Of a stretch of DNA of 36,022 nt, positions 18,273 through 26,107 are shown one piece after another. The stretch is taken from NCBI GenBank assembly GCA_013813775.1, contig JACCRE010000377.1:1-36022 (forward strand). The letters are read 5' to 3'. Every line of letters starts with the position of its first letter. Position 1 is the first letter of the stretch. Made by a program: the position numbers and the translations under genes. The stretch is from Planctomycetaceae bacterium. GTDB taxonomy: Bacteria; Planctomycetota; Planctomycetia; Planctomycetales; Planctomycetaceae. The notes under the pieces are model-generated. The model was not told the DNA's origin and made no database searches. It saw nothing but the letters and a program-made list of their open reading frames with translations.

Positions 18273-18938
18273 CTATGGCTTCGATGCGGGAGCAGTCTTC
18301 TCGTTCTGCGGCTTCAACTCCGCCGCTCGCGGCAGGTCGGCGAGCGTGCGCAGGCCGAACAGCTCCAGAAAGAGCTTCGTCGTCTCGTAGAGGTACGGAC
18401 GGCCGAGGGAATCGTGCTCGCCGGCGATCCGCACGAGGCTGCGTTCGATGAGATGCTTCAGCATCTCGGCGCTCTGCACACCACGGATGGACTCGACGTC
18501 GGCTCGCGTGCACGGCTGCCGATAGGCGACGATCGTGAGCGTTTCAAGGGCCGGGGGGCTGAGGGTCAGCCGATCGACGCGCCGATGCAGCCGGTCGAGC
18601 CAGGGGGCCACCTCGGGCCGCGTCAGCATCCGATAGCCGGCGGCGATGCGCTCAATGCGGAAGGCCGTTCCGTCGCGATCGTAAGCGTCGTTCAGCCACT
18701 CGATCGCTCGCTTGGCGTCGGCCGCGTCAGGAAGCATCGCGTGCTGCGCGATGCGGCGCGGCGTCAAAGGACCGTCCGCGACCGAGAGCACCGCCTCGAC
18801 TCTTGCGACGGAGGCGGATCGCGTGAGATCGCGCCGACCCGCGCCACGAGCGGCATTGACGGGAGATCTGCCGACGGCGGGCCTGACGATACGGTCGGGC
18901 CAGCCGTGCGGACGAAAGATCAGCGGGTGGCCTGCCAC
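18273..18938 (-). CDS. scpB: Segregation and condensation protein ScpB
   Basis: A protein of about 221 residues. ScpB is the winged-helix kleisin-interacting subunit of the SMC-ScpA-ScpB condensin, which acts in chromosome compaction and segregation. Two winged-helix domains are visible: VARVEAVLSVADGPLTPRRI in the first, and LSPPALETLTIVAYRQPCTRADVESIRGV in the second. The C-terminal GRPYLYETTKLFLELFGL is a family hallmark. No ATG fits. GTG at 18938 has GAGG 7 nt upstream and is preferred, and CTG at 18923, overlapping the upstream stop, is an alternative. The start thus lies inside the last codons of the preceding minus-strand gene (19-nt overlap), so the two are probably translationally coupled. 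The far-upstream ATG at 19037 lies inside that gene and gives a basic, unconserved extension. Confidence 0.9.
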   Translation of the reverse strand: MAGHPLIFRPHGWPDRIVRPAVGRSPVNAARGAGRRDLTRSASVARVEAVLSVADGPLTPRRIAQHAMLPDAADAKRAIEWLNDAYDRDGTAFRIERIAAGYRMLTRPEVAPWLDRLHRRVDRLTLSPPALETLTIVAYRQPCTRADVESIRGVQSAEMLKHLIERSLVRIAGEHDSLGRPYLYETTKLFLELFGLRTLADLPRAAELKPQNEKTAPASKP

Positions 18939-19600
18939 TCTGCGACCTCGGACAGCACGACGCGTGCAGCGGCGGCGGGAGAAGCACCCTCGGCTTCGAA
19001 TCGCTGCGTCACGTTCGGACCGGCGGCGACGGAACACGTGAAGTAGAACTCGCCCGGAACTTCGCCGTTCGTCAGGTAGAATTCGGTGATCCCCTTTCCG
19101 TTGAGATCAGCGACGATCTGCTCCCACGACGCACCTGTACTTCCGGCATCGGTCTTCGGCCGCGGCTTGGGTGGCTGCACGTCGGCGAATGCGTCTTCAG
19201 GAACGATCGGTGCAGCACGTTCTTGAAATACTGCGGCAGGCGGAGACGGCTGCTTGCCGGTCTCTTCCAGACCTGTCGCGCGGTTCGCGACAGCCCCGCG
19301 ATGATCGGACGTGCGATCAATCGCCGATCGGTCGGCGCCGGCATCGGCCGAGAACGGATTCTCAGCAGGAGTGCCCGGTCCAGCATCGACGATGGGCGAG
19401 AAGCCGCCGGACGCCGAAGCGGGAGCTTTCGTGGACGAGGCTCCGAGCTCCGCCGGAGCGCCGAGCTCGATGGCGTCGTCGGTTTCAGCCTCGGCGGTGG
19501 CGGGTCCGATAGACGGCAGGCCAAAAACGGCGAGACACGGAACGGCTATAAGGGGCAGCGACATCAACAGCGATGATATCGCGCCGACGGTGTTGGACAT
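18920..19600 (-). CDS. Signal-anchored protein with Pro/Ala-rich middle, unknown function
   Basis: A 226-residue protein not recognised from any named family. Residues ~8-30 form a signal peptide or membrane anchor (SSLLMSLPLIAVPCLAVFGL). Residues ~32-155 are rich in Ala, Pro, Glu and Ser and look disordered. Residues ~158-226 look folded, containing WEQIVADLNGKGITEFYL, GEFYFTCSV and ASPAAAARVVLSEVAEWQ. The start at ATG 19600 is strongly supported by AAGGAG about 8 nt upstream. Its 3' end overlaps scpB by 19 nt, which is unusual for an envelope-directed protein and a chromosome-segregation factor. It is divergent from the DUF1571 gene. Confidence 0.75.
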   Translation of the reverse strand: MSNTVGAISSLLMSLPLIAVPCLAVFGLPSIGPATAEAETDDAIELGAPAELGASSTKAPASASGGFSPIVDAGPGTPAENPFSADAGADRSAIDRTSDHRGAVANRATGLEETGKQPSPPAAVFQERAAPIVPEDAFADVQPPKPRPKTDAGSTGASWEQIVADLNGKGITEFYLTNGEVPGEFYFTCSVAAGPNVTQRFEAEGASPAAAARVVLSEVAEWQATR

Positions 19601-19912
19601 CGTGCGAACTCCTTCCTGTCGTCCGCGATTGCGATGCAGTCTGGGGCCGATCCTTGGCCTTGCCTGACTCAGAGCAAAACGGATACCGTCGTCTTCATCG
19701 AACGCGGATTCGGCATTCCGCTTGCAGTACGAACGGTCGCTGGCGGGTGCTCGCCGGCAAACGAAAGCGATTATGAGAGATCGTTCGCATCTCGGACCGG
19801 TGCGACGGTCTTGAGTCTCGCGCGAGGCCTGTAATATTTACCCTGTGGCCGTGGACGCGGCCTGCATTTCTTACAACCGACCGCCGGCCGATGCCGGGTG
19901 CGAGGTGAATTG
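19601..19912. other. Divergent intergenic region (312 bp)
   Basis: A region between the minus-strand signal-anchored gene and the plus-strand DUF1571 gene. It holds the ribosome binding site of the former and a probable promoter for the latter. Apart from these I see no RNA gene, repeat or conserved-looking ORF in it. Confidence 0.6.
19811..19837 (+). promoter_or_regulatory. Candidate sigma70-type promoter for the DUF1571 gene
   Basis: TTGAGT at 19811-19816 and TAATAT at 19832-19837, with a 15-nt spacer (short). Transcription would start near 19844, about 70 nt before the ATG at 19913. Confidence 0.4.
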
Positions 19913-20701
19913 ATGGCACGGATGATCCGAAGCGGAATCGCAAGCGCGAGCATGCTGCTGCTGACGACGGTCGCATTTGGTCAAACTGACGAAGCCGCCG
20001 GCGCGGGCGGGGCCGCCGAGCATCCCTTGAAGGCGGCGATCAAGCTCGCGGAACAGAGCCGCGACGCGGCGAAGGAATTGAAGGACTATCGCGCGCTGTT
20101 CACGAAGCGCGAGATGGTCAAGGGGCGGATGTACGCCTCGCAGATGCAAATGAAGTTTCGCTCCGAGCCGATGAGCGTCTATCTGCGGTTCGTGAATCCC
20201 GAGCACGCCGGTCGCGAAGTCCTGTACGTCGAAGGGCGAAACAACGGGCAAATGCTGGCCCATGACACCGGCCTCAAGGCGATCGTCGGCACGGTCGCGC
20301 TCGACCCGAACGGTGAAATGGCCTTGGCGGAAGCGCGTTACCCCGTCACGCGAATCGGGCTCGCGAATCTGGCCCAGGGCATCGCGCTGCAATGGGAAAA
20401 AGAGGCCGCGTACGGTGAGAGCGACGTCAAATATTATCCCGATGCGAAATTCGGCGAGCAGCCGGTGCTGGTCGTCGAAAGCACGCATCCGATCCGGCGG
20501 AATCAGTTCCGCTCGGCGATCACGCGGCTCTGGCTCGACAAGGAAACGCGATTGCCGGTGCGCGTCCAGCAGTATGACTTTCCCACGGCACCGGGCGGCA
20601 AGCCCGTGCTCGTCGAAGACTACAGCTACACGAACGTCGAGCCGAACGTCGAGTTGACCGAGAACGATTTCGATACGCGAAATCCCTCGTATCAGTTCTG
20701 A
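19913..20701 (+). CDS. DUF1571 secreted protein
   Basis: A 262-residue exported protein with a signal peptide (residues ~1-23, ending AFGQTDE). The rest matches DUF1571: LKDYRALFTKREMVKGRM, MSVYLRFVNPEHAGREVLYVEGRNNG and a C-terminal LWLDKETRLPVRVQQYDFP followed by EDYSYTNVEPNVELTENDFD. The alternating beta-strand pattern and the DKETRLPVRVQQYD style resemble LolA/LolB-like lipoprotein carriers, so a lipid- or lipoprotein-handling envelope role is a reasonable inference; no experimental function is known to me. The family is especially common in planctomycetes. The ATG at 19913 follows GAGGTG at suitable spacing, and ATG 19922 is an alternative. Confidence 0.88.
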   Translation: MARMIRSGIASASMLLLTTVAFGQTDEAAGAGGAAEHPLKAAIKLAEQSRDAAKELKDYRALFTKREMVKGRMYASQMQMKFRSEPMSVYLRFVNPEHAGREVLYVEGRNNGQMLAHDTGLKAIVGTVALDPNGEMALAEARYPVTRIGLANLAQGIALQWEKEAAYGESDVKYYPDAKFGEQPVLVVESTHPIRRNQFRSAITRLWLDKETRLPVRVQQYDFPTAPGGKPVLVEDYSYTNVEPNVELTENDFDTRNPSYQF

Positions 20702-20733
20702 GAGAACGAAAGAACGCTTTATACGCAATCGAT

Positions 20734-20800
20734 GAGCCGCGGGCGTCAGTCCGCGGGTGACACACGAAACGCATGAGCCGAGGGCTAACGCCCGCGGCTC
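20734..20800. repeat. Family D palindromic element between convergent genes
   Basis: Outer arms gagccgcgggcgt (20734-20746) and acgcccgcggctc (20788-20800) are perfect 13-bp inverted repeats. Inside lie two further partial copies (tccgcggg, gagccgagggct), giving a paired-hairpin structure. It sits between the DUF1571 gene and tatC and may terminate both transcripts. Confidence 0.85.
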
Positions 20801-20820
20801 GCTTTGCGTTCATTGAAACC

Positions 20821-21891
20821 TCACGCGGCTTCGCCGAACGGGCTGGCGTTGACGGGGCTGAGCCGGCACATCCAGATGCCCAGCTCATAGAGCAGCACGA
20901 GCGGCACCATCATCGCCATCATGCTCATCGGGTCGGCGGGCGTCAGTAGCATCGACAGGATCGCGATCACGAGAATCGCCATGCGCCGTTTCTCGCGGTA
21001 GGTCGCGACGTCGACGATCTGGATGCGCTCCAGCAGCAGCATCACGACGGGCAACTCGAAGCTCAGCCCGAACATGACGGGCAGCAGCAAGGCGAAGCTG
21101 ATCCACTCGCTCAGCCGAATCTGCGGGACGATGCCCAGCTTCGTGTTGTAGCCCAGCAGAAAATCGAGCACGAACGGCAGCACGACGTAAAAGCAGAAAA
21201 AGGCGCCGCCGAGGAACAGGACCAGCGCGACCGGCAGGTAGAAATGCACGTACTTCCGCTCGTGCGGATACAGCCCGGCCGCGACGAACAGCCAAATCTG
21301 ATAGAAGATCCAGGGGCTGGCGAGCACGAATCCCGCCACCAGCGAGACCTTCAGGTACGTCATAAAGCCTTCCTGAACGTTCAGCGTCACGGGGCGCAGG
21401 GTTCTTTCGGCCGCCTCACGCCATTCGGCGAACAACGGCGACTTCAGCGTGAGCGCGACGGGTTCTTCGTTTTCAACCGGCTGCAACTCCTCGGCTCCGT
21501 CGGACTCATTCGCTCGCAGTGCGGCGGCAAGCTGTGACGGCAGCACCCGAACGGTCAGCTCATCGCGCCCGATGACGGCTTCCGGCTCGGGCGGGGGCGG
21601 CGCTTCCTTCATGCCAAGTTGAATCTGCGACCATTCCCAGAAATCGAAGCCGGTGATGTCGTCGTTGATCGCCGCGCCTTGCAGCCCTTGCTCGTGCAGC
21701 GCCGCGGTGATCGGTTCGTTGATCACGCGGATCAACTGATCGCCGAACATCAGCGTGACGCACGTCGCGAGCACCAGGCCCAGAATGGCTTTGATGAGGT
21801 GGACGCGCAGCACCTCCAGATGCTCGCCGAACGTCATCGACGTATCGTCGAACAGGTCTTTGACGGGCTTTTTCGGAGTCGGAACTGCCAT
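20821..21891 (-). CDS. tatC: Sec-independent (Tat) translocase subunit TatC with enlarged first loop
   Basis: A 356-residue TatC, the polytopic receptor that binds twin-arginine signal peptides. The N-terminal MTFGEHLEVLR (19-29) is the family signature, the conserved glutamate after the second span is in LYPHERKY (E211), and the later spans and the LTPADPMSMMAMMVPL segment match the family. Most TatC proteins have ~250 residues. Here an extra ~90 residues (about 68-160, rich in Glu, Pro and Ala) are inserted in the first extracytoplasmic loop, before NVQEGFMTYLKVSLVAG. GGAG lies 7 nt before the ATG at 21891. No tatA or tatB lies nearby. It is the last gene of a minus-strand run after the zinc-ribbon gene, separated from it by 226 bp. 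Confidence 0.95.
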   Translation of the reverse strand: MAVPTPKKPVKDLFDDTSMTFGEHLEVLRVHLIKAILGLVLATCVTLMFGDQLIRVINEPITAALHEQGLQGAAINDDITGFDFWEWSQIQLGMKEAPPPPEPEAVIGRDELTVRVLPSQLAAALRANESDGAEELQPVENEEPVALTLKSPLFAEWREAAERTLRPVTLNVQEGFMTYLKVSLVAGFVLASPWIFYQIWLFVAAGLYPHERKYVHFYLPVALVLFLGGAFFCFYVVLPFVLDFLLGYNTKLGIVPQIRLSEWISFALLLPVMFGLSFELPVVMLLLERIQIVDVATYREKRRMAILVIAILSMLLTPADPMSMMAMMVPLVLLYELGIWMCRLSPVNASPFGEAA

Positions 21892-21945
21892 GGAAAGGCT
21901 CCGCGAGAAGTCGGCGGGGCGACGGCACGTCTCGCGAAAGCGAGC

Positions 21946-21963
21946 GGCGGGCGTCAGCCCGCC
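21946..21963 (-). terminator. Hairpin downstream of the zinc-ribbon membrane gene
   Basis: A perfect 7-bp stem, ggcgggc (21946-21952) and gcccgcc (21957-21963), with a gtca loop, between the zinc-ribbon gene (ending at 22118) and tatC. There is no T tract. It resembles half of the family D palindrome. Confidence 0.4.
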
Positions 21964-22117
21964 GGTGCGTCGGAATGGAGAACGGCGACGATCAACAGAT
22001 CGACGCCACGCTCAGAGCGACCGGGGTCGTGCGGCAACACCCGCCCGGTCGTCCCGCTGGCAGGAGCAGGAAAGGTGAGCGAGATCGAAGTTGATTGTAA
22101 GGCGACGACGAGGGGTG

Positions 22118-23845
22118 TCAATTCGCCGGTGGTTGCGCCGCGACGACTTCCGACACAACGCCCATGATCATCAAGACGTATCCCAGCGCGACGGCGGCGT
22201 TCGCAAGCAGATAGGTGACGAATGGCAATTTCGCCGCGTGCCAGTTCTTGATGGAGTAGATGAACAGGACGATGTCGAACGGCGAGAAGAAACAGAAGAT
22301 GGCCCAGATCGCACTCTCTTCCCATGCGATCTTGCATACCGCGATCTTGCCGCCAAGCGCCGTCAGGCCGCCCATGATCGCGATACCAGCACCCATCCCG
22401 TAGAGGTAGCCGATATCGTCGTTGAAGGTCGCGAAAATCGCGCCGCCGGCAAGGCCCAATGCCACCGCCACGCCGACCGAAGCGAACACCGTTGCCCAAC
22501 TCTCCGTCGATTTCGTCTCGAGTGAGCGTTCGTCGGCGGATTTCGCGACGTAGACGTATTCCTTCTCGTGAGCGATCAGCTCGTCGATGTTCGGCCGGAA
22601 CAGCTTGACGAAGTACGCCGCCGTGCGGGCGTTGAACACGAGCCAGAAACCGGCCGGTAGTGCGGTCAGCACGATCGCGACCGAGGGCCAGAGCAGCCGC
22701 ATCCATTCGATGTCTTTCGTCTCGCGCTTCGCGCCCTCGGTGACTTCAGGCGTGGCTTCGAGCTGCTCCTGCTCGGCGTAGAGCAAGGCGTCTTTGTCGG
22801 CGTTGACGTCGGCGTTGTACGCGAGCGTCTCGGAGAGCGTGGACAGATCCTTCCACGCGAGAAACCCGCCGCCGGTCGCGATTCCCATAATCGGCACGGC
22901 CGTCAGAAAGGCGAAGACCGCCCAGTGCATCGAGGGGCCGATGTTCTTGCCGACGTCGGGAAGCACTTTATGGATCGCCCAGCCGGGCCATGTGAGCGGC
23001 ATCGCGAAGTGCGCCTGCGCCACCGGCCACGAGACCAGCGCCACCGGCAGGAACAGTCCGGCCGCGACCGCGAGCAGGATCGGTCCCGTGCCGGATTCCA
23101 TCTTCGTGAGCACAAGCCCGGGCAGGCCCAGCAGCATCCAGATCGGCAAGCCGAAGATCAGCGACCAGGCGAACGCCTTGATGCCCAGCGACACCGCGAT
23201 GAACGGCTCCATCCGCACCGGATATTTTTCGCGTTTCGGCTCCAGCGCCCGGCGAATGAGTTGGTTCTGCACCACCCAGACCCAGCCGGGCAGGAACAGT
23301 GTGAGGATCGACGCGACGAAGATCCAGAACATCTGCGGCGGCCAGTTGTGGCACCACACGAGCATCAGCCATCCGAGCATCGCCAGGACGCCGAAGATCG
23401 AGAACAGGATCACGCTCTTCCAGGCGAGGCTCTGTTTCTTGCCGAGATACTTCACGCCTTCCCGCAGGGCGTTGCCGTAGTACTCGGAGGGTGCGGCTCC
23501 TTTGCGGCCCGCGCGGGCGCGTTGACTCGTGCCCATGCCGCCGGAGACCAGATCGGCGCCGCACATGGGGCAATCGACGTCTTCGGCGGAGACGACCGTG
23601 CCGCATTTCGGGCACACGCGCGTCGAACGATCCTCGACGCGGCCCAAGTCGAATCCCGCCAGGAACTCCGACGAGTCGTTGCTCACCGCGCTCGCCGGTT
23701 TGCGCTTCGCCGGCCGGCTTGCCGCGCCTTCCGCGGGAACGCGGATCGGCGTGCCGCATTTAGGACACTTCACGGCTTTGCCGCGCGCCCGGTCCGGTGC
23801 GTTGAGGACCGACTCGCATCCCGAACACTTCACCTTGACGGGCAT
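22118..23845 (-). CDS. Zinc-ribbon polytopic membrane protein, unknown function
   Basis: A 575-residue protein. An N-terminal zinc ribbon (C8-x2-C11 in CSGCESVL, and CPKCGTPIRVP near residues 27-37) is followed by a second one (CPKCGTVVSAEDVDCPMCGADL, about 78-99 with both CxxC pairs). From ~140 onward there are roughly nine to eleven hydrophobic segments, broken by a cytoplasmic-looking charged region near residues 330-380 (LLYAEQEQLEATPEV) and 425-460. I do not recognise a transporter or enzyme motif. Combined zinc ribbons and membrane domains of this style are common unannotated proteins in planctomycetes. GGAG lies 8 nt before the ATG at 23845. It sits downstream of rsmD in the same direction (113-bp gap). 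Confidence 0.75.
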   Translation of the reverse strand: MPVKVKCSGCESVLNAPDRARGKAVKCPKCGTPIRVPAEGAASRPAKRKPASAVSNDSSEFLAGFDLGRVEDRSTRVCPKCGTVVSAEDVDCPMCGADLVSGGMGTSQRARAGRKGAAPSEYYGNALREGVKYLGKKQSLAWKSVILFSIFGVLAMLGWLMLVWCHNWPPQMFWIFVASILTLFLPGWVWVVQNQLIRRALEPKREKYPVRMEPFIAVSLGIKAFAWSLIFGLPIWMLLGLPGLVLTKMESGTGPILLAVAAGLFLPVALVSWPVAQAHFAMPLTWPGWAIHKVLPDVGKNIGPSMHWAVFAFLTAVPIMGIATGGGFLAWKDLSTLSETLAYNADVNADKDALLYAEQEQLEATPEVTEGAKRETKDIEWMRLLWPSVAIVLTALPAGFWLVFNARTAAYFVKLFRPNIDELIAHEKEYVYVAKSADERSLETKSTESWATVFASVGVAVALGLAGGAIFATFNDDIGYLYGMGAGIAIMGGLTALGGKIAVCKIAWEESAIWAIFCFFSPFDIVLFIYSIKNWHAAKLPFVTYLLANAAVALGYVLMIMGVVSEVVAAQPPAN

Positions 23846-23883
23846 TGCCCCGACTCCGCGGCGACGAGCGTTATGTACTGGAG

Positions 23884-23904
23884 ATCCGCCTAAGCACGGC
23901 GGAT
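23884..23904 (-). terminator. Weak hairpin between rsmD and the zinc-ribbon gene
   Basis: A 7-bp stem, atccgcc (23884-23890) and ggcggat (23898-23904), with a 7-nt loop, 55 nt past the rsmD stop in the minus direction. There is no T run, so function is uncertain. Confidence 0.3.
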
Positions 23905-23958
23905 GATGGGTTATGCGTCTACTTTACCCGACTCTGATTGCCGATTGCACGCGGCCGG

Positions 23959-24594
23959 TTATTCCTCTTCCCAAAGCGCGGCTTCGCCTCCGCCGAGGCT
24001 CTCCGAGTCTTGGTCGCCCGGAGACTGCCGACGTAACCGGTGGATCGCCATGCCTCCCATTTCGAGCAGTTCGTGGCGATGCCAGACGTCGGGAAGGATC
24101 ACGTCCTGCCGAAGCGGAACACGAAGCACGACTTCCCCGCTCGCGGAAATCACGTCATCGCGTCCCAGTCGTTCCAGAGACTTGAACAACGGGGTGCCGG
24201 GCTTGATCTGATTCGCGATCGCATACGGCGGATCGAAAAAGATGCGGTCGTAGGGAAAAAGTTCCTCGCGTCCCTTGGGACGAAACGAGCAACGCAGCAC
24301 GTCGACCCGCCAGCAAAACGTGTCCTCGACCACGCCGAGGGCCTCGACGTTTTCGCAGAGCAGTTCGAAAGCCTTGTGATCGCGTTCGACGAACACGGCG
24401 TGAGCCGCACCGCGGCTGAGAGCCTCCAGCCCGATCGTGCCCGTACCGGCGAAGACGTCGAGAATCCGCTCGCCATCGAAAGGGCCTAGCAGTTGGAACA
24501 ACCGCTCCTTGACGCGATCGGTCAGAGGCCGCGTGGTATTGCCGGGGGCCGACGCCAGGCGTCGACGACGAAAACGGCCGGCGATGATTCTCAT
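23959..24594 (-). CDS. rsmD: 16S rRNA (guanine966-N2)-methyltransferase RsmD
   Basis: A 211-residue SAM-dependent methyltransferase that modifies G966 of 16S rRNA in the assembling 30S subunit. MRIIAGRFRRRRL and RPLTDRVKERLFQLL form the N-terminal signature, DVFAGTGTIGLEALSRGA (46-63) is the SAM-binding motif I, and the catalytic DPPY is at 121-124 (FFDPPYA). Residues after ~190 form an acidic, unconserved tail. Length is slightly over the usual ~185. The ATG at 24594 has no clear Shine-Dalgarno; the preceding FHA gene ends 49 nt upstream on the same strand, so it is probably read from that transcript. Confidence 0.94.
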   Translation of the reverse strand: MRIIAGRFRRRRLASAPGNTTRPLTDRVKERLFQLLGPFDGERILDVFAGTGTIGLEALSRGAAHAVFVERDHKAFELLCENVEALGVVEDTFCWRVDVLRCSFRPKGREELFPYDRIFFDPPYAIANQIKPGTPLFKSLERLGRDDVISASGEVVLRVPLRQDVILPDVWHRHELLEMGGMAIHRLRRQSPGDQDSESLGGGEAALWEEE

Positions 24595-24643
24595 TGAAAT
24601 ATTGATTCTCTGCGGACAGTCGCGGCTCCGAACCGCCGCTGCG

Positions 24644-25186
24644 TCAGTGAGGCTTCTTCGACGTCCAATAGTCGCGAATGATCTCCGCGGCCTGCATCAC
24701 GATCGGGTCGTTTGATTCCAGTTTTGGTTCCGGCGCGGGCGCGACCATCGGAATCGGTGCGGTCGTCCGACGGCTGCGTTCTTCGAGTTCAGGCAAGAGA
24801 GTCGTGTCGTTCCTGACCCCTTCAGGAGGGCCGCCTGTCAAAGTCCCCTCTTCGGTCAGCCAGCCGCTGATCTCTTCATCCGACATTTGTTCGTCGGACG
24901 AGCCGGGAACCTGAAACAGGAAGGGACCGACTCGCAACAGATCGCCGGGCCGAAGCGGCGTGGGTTTCGAGATGGCGACGTCGTTGACGTAGGTGCCGTT
25001 CCGGCTGCCGAGATCAAACGCCACCAACAACTCGTTTTCGCAGCGCAGCCGGCAATGCTGGCGACTGACGTCCGACGACGTCAGGCGGATGCGGCAGCCC
25101 TCGTCGCGACCGATCACGAACTCGCCGCTGGAGAGCTTGATGCTTCGGCCGGCTCGTTTTCCGCTCAGCAGGATCAGTTCGGGCAT
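24644..25186 (-). CDS. FHA-domain protein
   Basis: A 180-residue protein with an N-terminal forkhead-associated domain (about residues 2-92), a phosphothreonine-binding module. The key residues are present: G26-R27 (FVIGRDEG), S41-R-x-H44 (DVSRQHCRL), N63-G-T (SRNGTYVND) and LRPGDLLRVGPFLFQV at the end. The C-terminal half is Glu/Pro-rich and probably disordered, with a short amphipathic end (QAAEIIRDYWTSKK). It probably docks onto a phosphorylated partner of a Ser/Thr kinase pathway, but no kinase is nearby. The ATG at 25186 has GGAG 7 nt upstream; the frame is open to 25435, but that extension has no conserved features and runs into the HU promoter region. Confidence 0.9.
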   Translation of the reverse strand: MPELILLSGKRAGRSIKLSSGEFVIGRDEGCRIRLTSSDVSRQHCRLRCENELLVAFDLGSRNGTYVNDVAISKPTPLRPGDLLRVGPFLFQVPGSSDEQMSDEEISGWLTEEGTLTGGPPEGVRNDTTLLPELEERSRRTTAPIPMVAPAPEPKLESNDPIVMQAAEIIRDYWTSKKPH

Positions 25187-25487
25187 GTTCGTCTCCGCAG
25201 TCTTGCGCGATCGACGATCGGGCGGATGGCTCATCTCAAAGGGATGTCGCATACCATTGTGTCGAATGCCGACGTCCGGTGCCAACGGTGTCGATGCGGC
25301 GTCGTGGATTTGCGAAACCGGAGGGGGCCGGCGGCATTTCGCCTTGAAAATAATTGAACCGGGGACCGTTCGTTCGTTGACAAGTCGGAGTGACGACAGT
25401 TTACTACGCCCAACTCCGACCATGTGCGGAGCCACCTGCCGTTCTTCGACCGACCCCTAAGAGTTTCTTTTCCGACAGGAGTGGACG
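25187..25487. other. Divergent intergenic region between the FHA gene and HU gene (301 bp)
   Basis: This region holds the HU promoter (25377-25405) and leader and the ribosome binding sites of both genes. A 12-codon ATG-started frame at 25422-25460 lies in the HU leader, but I see no evidence that it is translated. No repeat or RNA gene was seen. Confidence 0.55.
25377..25405 (+). promoter_or_regulatory. Sigma70-type promoter of the HU gene
   Basis: A perfect -35 box TTGACA at 25377-25382, a 17-nt spacer and the -10 TTTACT at 25400-25405. The start would be near 25412, giving a ~75-nt leader that ends in AGGAG (25477-25481) before the ATG at 25488. Confidence 0.7.
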
Positions 25488-25817
25488 ATGGTAAAGAAGG
25501 CCGCCGCCGCAAAGTCTAAGCCGATGTCGAAGTCGGAAATCTACGCCACGCTGGCCGAGCGGACCGGCCTCTCGAAGAAGGACGTCGGAAGCGTCTTCGA
25601 CGAGATGACGAAGCTCATGGAAGAGAGCCTCGGCAAGAAAGGGCCCCGCGTGTTCAACGTGCCGGGCCTGATGAAGGTTTACGTGCATCAGCGCAAGGCC
25701 TCACCCGCCCGTATGGGCCGTAACCCGGCGACCGGCGAGGAAGTCCAGATTCCCGCCCGCCCCGCCAAGGAAGTCATCAAAGTTCGGGCTCTGAAGGGCC
25801 TGAAAGAAATGATCTGA
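25488..25817 (+). CDS. HU/IHF-family DNA-binding protein
   Basis: A 109-residue nucleoid protein that bends and compacts DNA. A Lys/Ala-rich N-terminal extension (MVKKAAAAKSKPMSK) precedes the helical dimerisation region (SEIYATLAERTGLSKKDVGSVFDEM). The DNA-binding beta arm is ARMGRNPATGEEVQIPARP (about residues 74-92), with the intercalating proline in the NPATGE context, and the C-terminus is AKEVIKVRALKGLKEMI. It is longer than the ~90 residues of ordinary HU because of the basic N-terminus. AGGAG precedes the ATG, and the strong promoter above suggests high expression. It stands alone, followed by a small hairpin at 25837-25858. Confidence 0.94.
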   Translation: MVKKAAAAKSKPMSKSEIYATLAERTGLSKKDVGSVFDEMTKLMEESLGKKGPRVFNVPGLMKVYVHQRKASPARMGRNPATGEEVQIPARPAKEVIKVRALKGLKEMI

Positions 25818-25836
25818 CGTCGTTCGGCGTGTCGGT

Positions 25837-25858
25837 GCGAGCCGAAGTCATGGCTCGC
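25837..25858 (+). terminator. Hairpin after the HU gene
   Basis: A perfect 7-bp stem, gcgagcc (25837-25843) and ggctcgc (25852-25858), with an 8-nt loop, starting 20 nt past the HU stop. It lacks a T tract. Confidence 0.35.
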
Positions 25859-25980
25859 TCCGGCGCAAACCCCTGTGGGTGTCGAACTTGGCCTCGATCG
25901 CACATCGACGTTCGCCTGACGGCCCGAGAGAGGCCGGTGGGCGAATAATCGACGTAAGGTCGTTGCCAATCGGAAGATGC

Positions 25981-26009
25981 TTGACCGCATCCGGTTCGCG
26001 GCTTAGAAT
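25981..26009 (+). promoter_or_regulatory. Sigma70-type promoter of csrA
   Basis: TTGACC at 25981-25986, a 17-nt spacer and TAGAAT at 26004-26009. The start would be near 26016, leaving a ~92-nt leader before the csrA ATG at 26108. Confidence 0.65.
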
Positions 26010-26029
26010 CGGCCGCAATGACGACTCGC

Positions 26030-26098
26030 GGAGGAAGGCGAGTCCACCGGCGGCGGCCTCGACCCGGTTACCGCCGGTAGTGTCTCCCGGTCGCGGAG
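26030..26098 (+). promoter_or_regulatory. csrA leader with GGA motifs and hairpin, possible autoregulatory site
   Basis: Within the predicted csrA leader lie GGA at 26030-26032 and 26033-26035 and a third GGA at 26095-26097, which is part of the Shine-Dalgarno GGAG. An 8-bp hairpin (accggcgg at 26046-26053 with ccgccggt at 26071-26078) lies between them. CsrA binds GGA motifs in leaders, so self-repression is plausible (inference). Confidence 0.35.
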
Positions 26099-26107
26099 CG
26101 CGCGAAC

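Noticed and set aside
18939-19037. ATG 19037 as the scpB start
   Set aside because: It lies well inside the upstream gene and gives an Arg-rich extension lacking ScpB similarity; the GTG at 18938 has a proper ribosome binding site.
25422-25460. 12-codon leader peptide in front of the HU gene
   Set aside because: It has no ribosome binding site or informative composition and is expected by chance.
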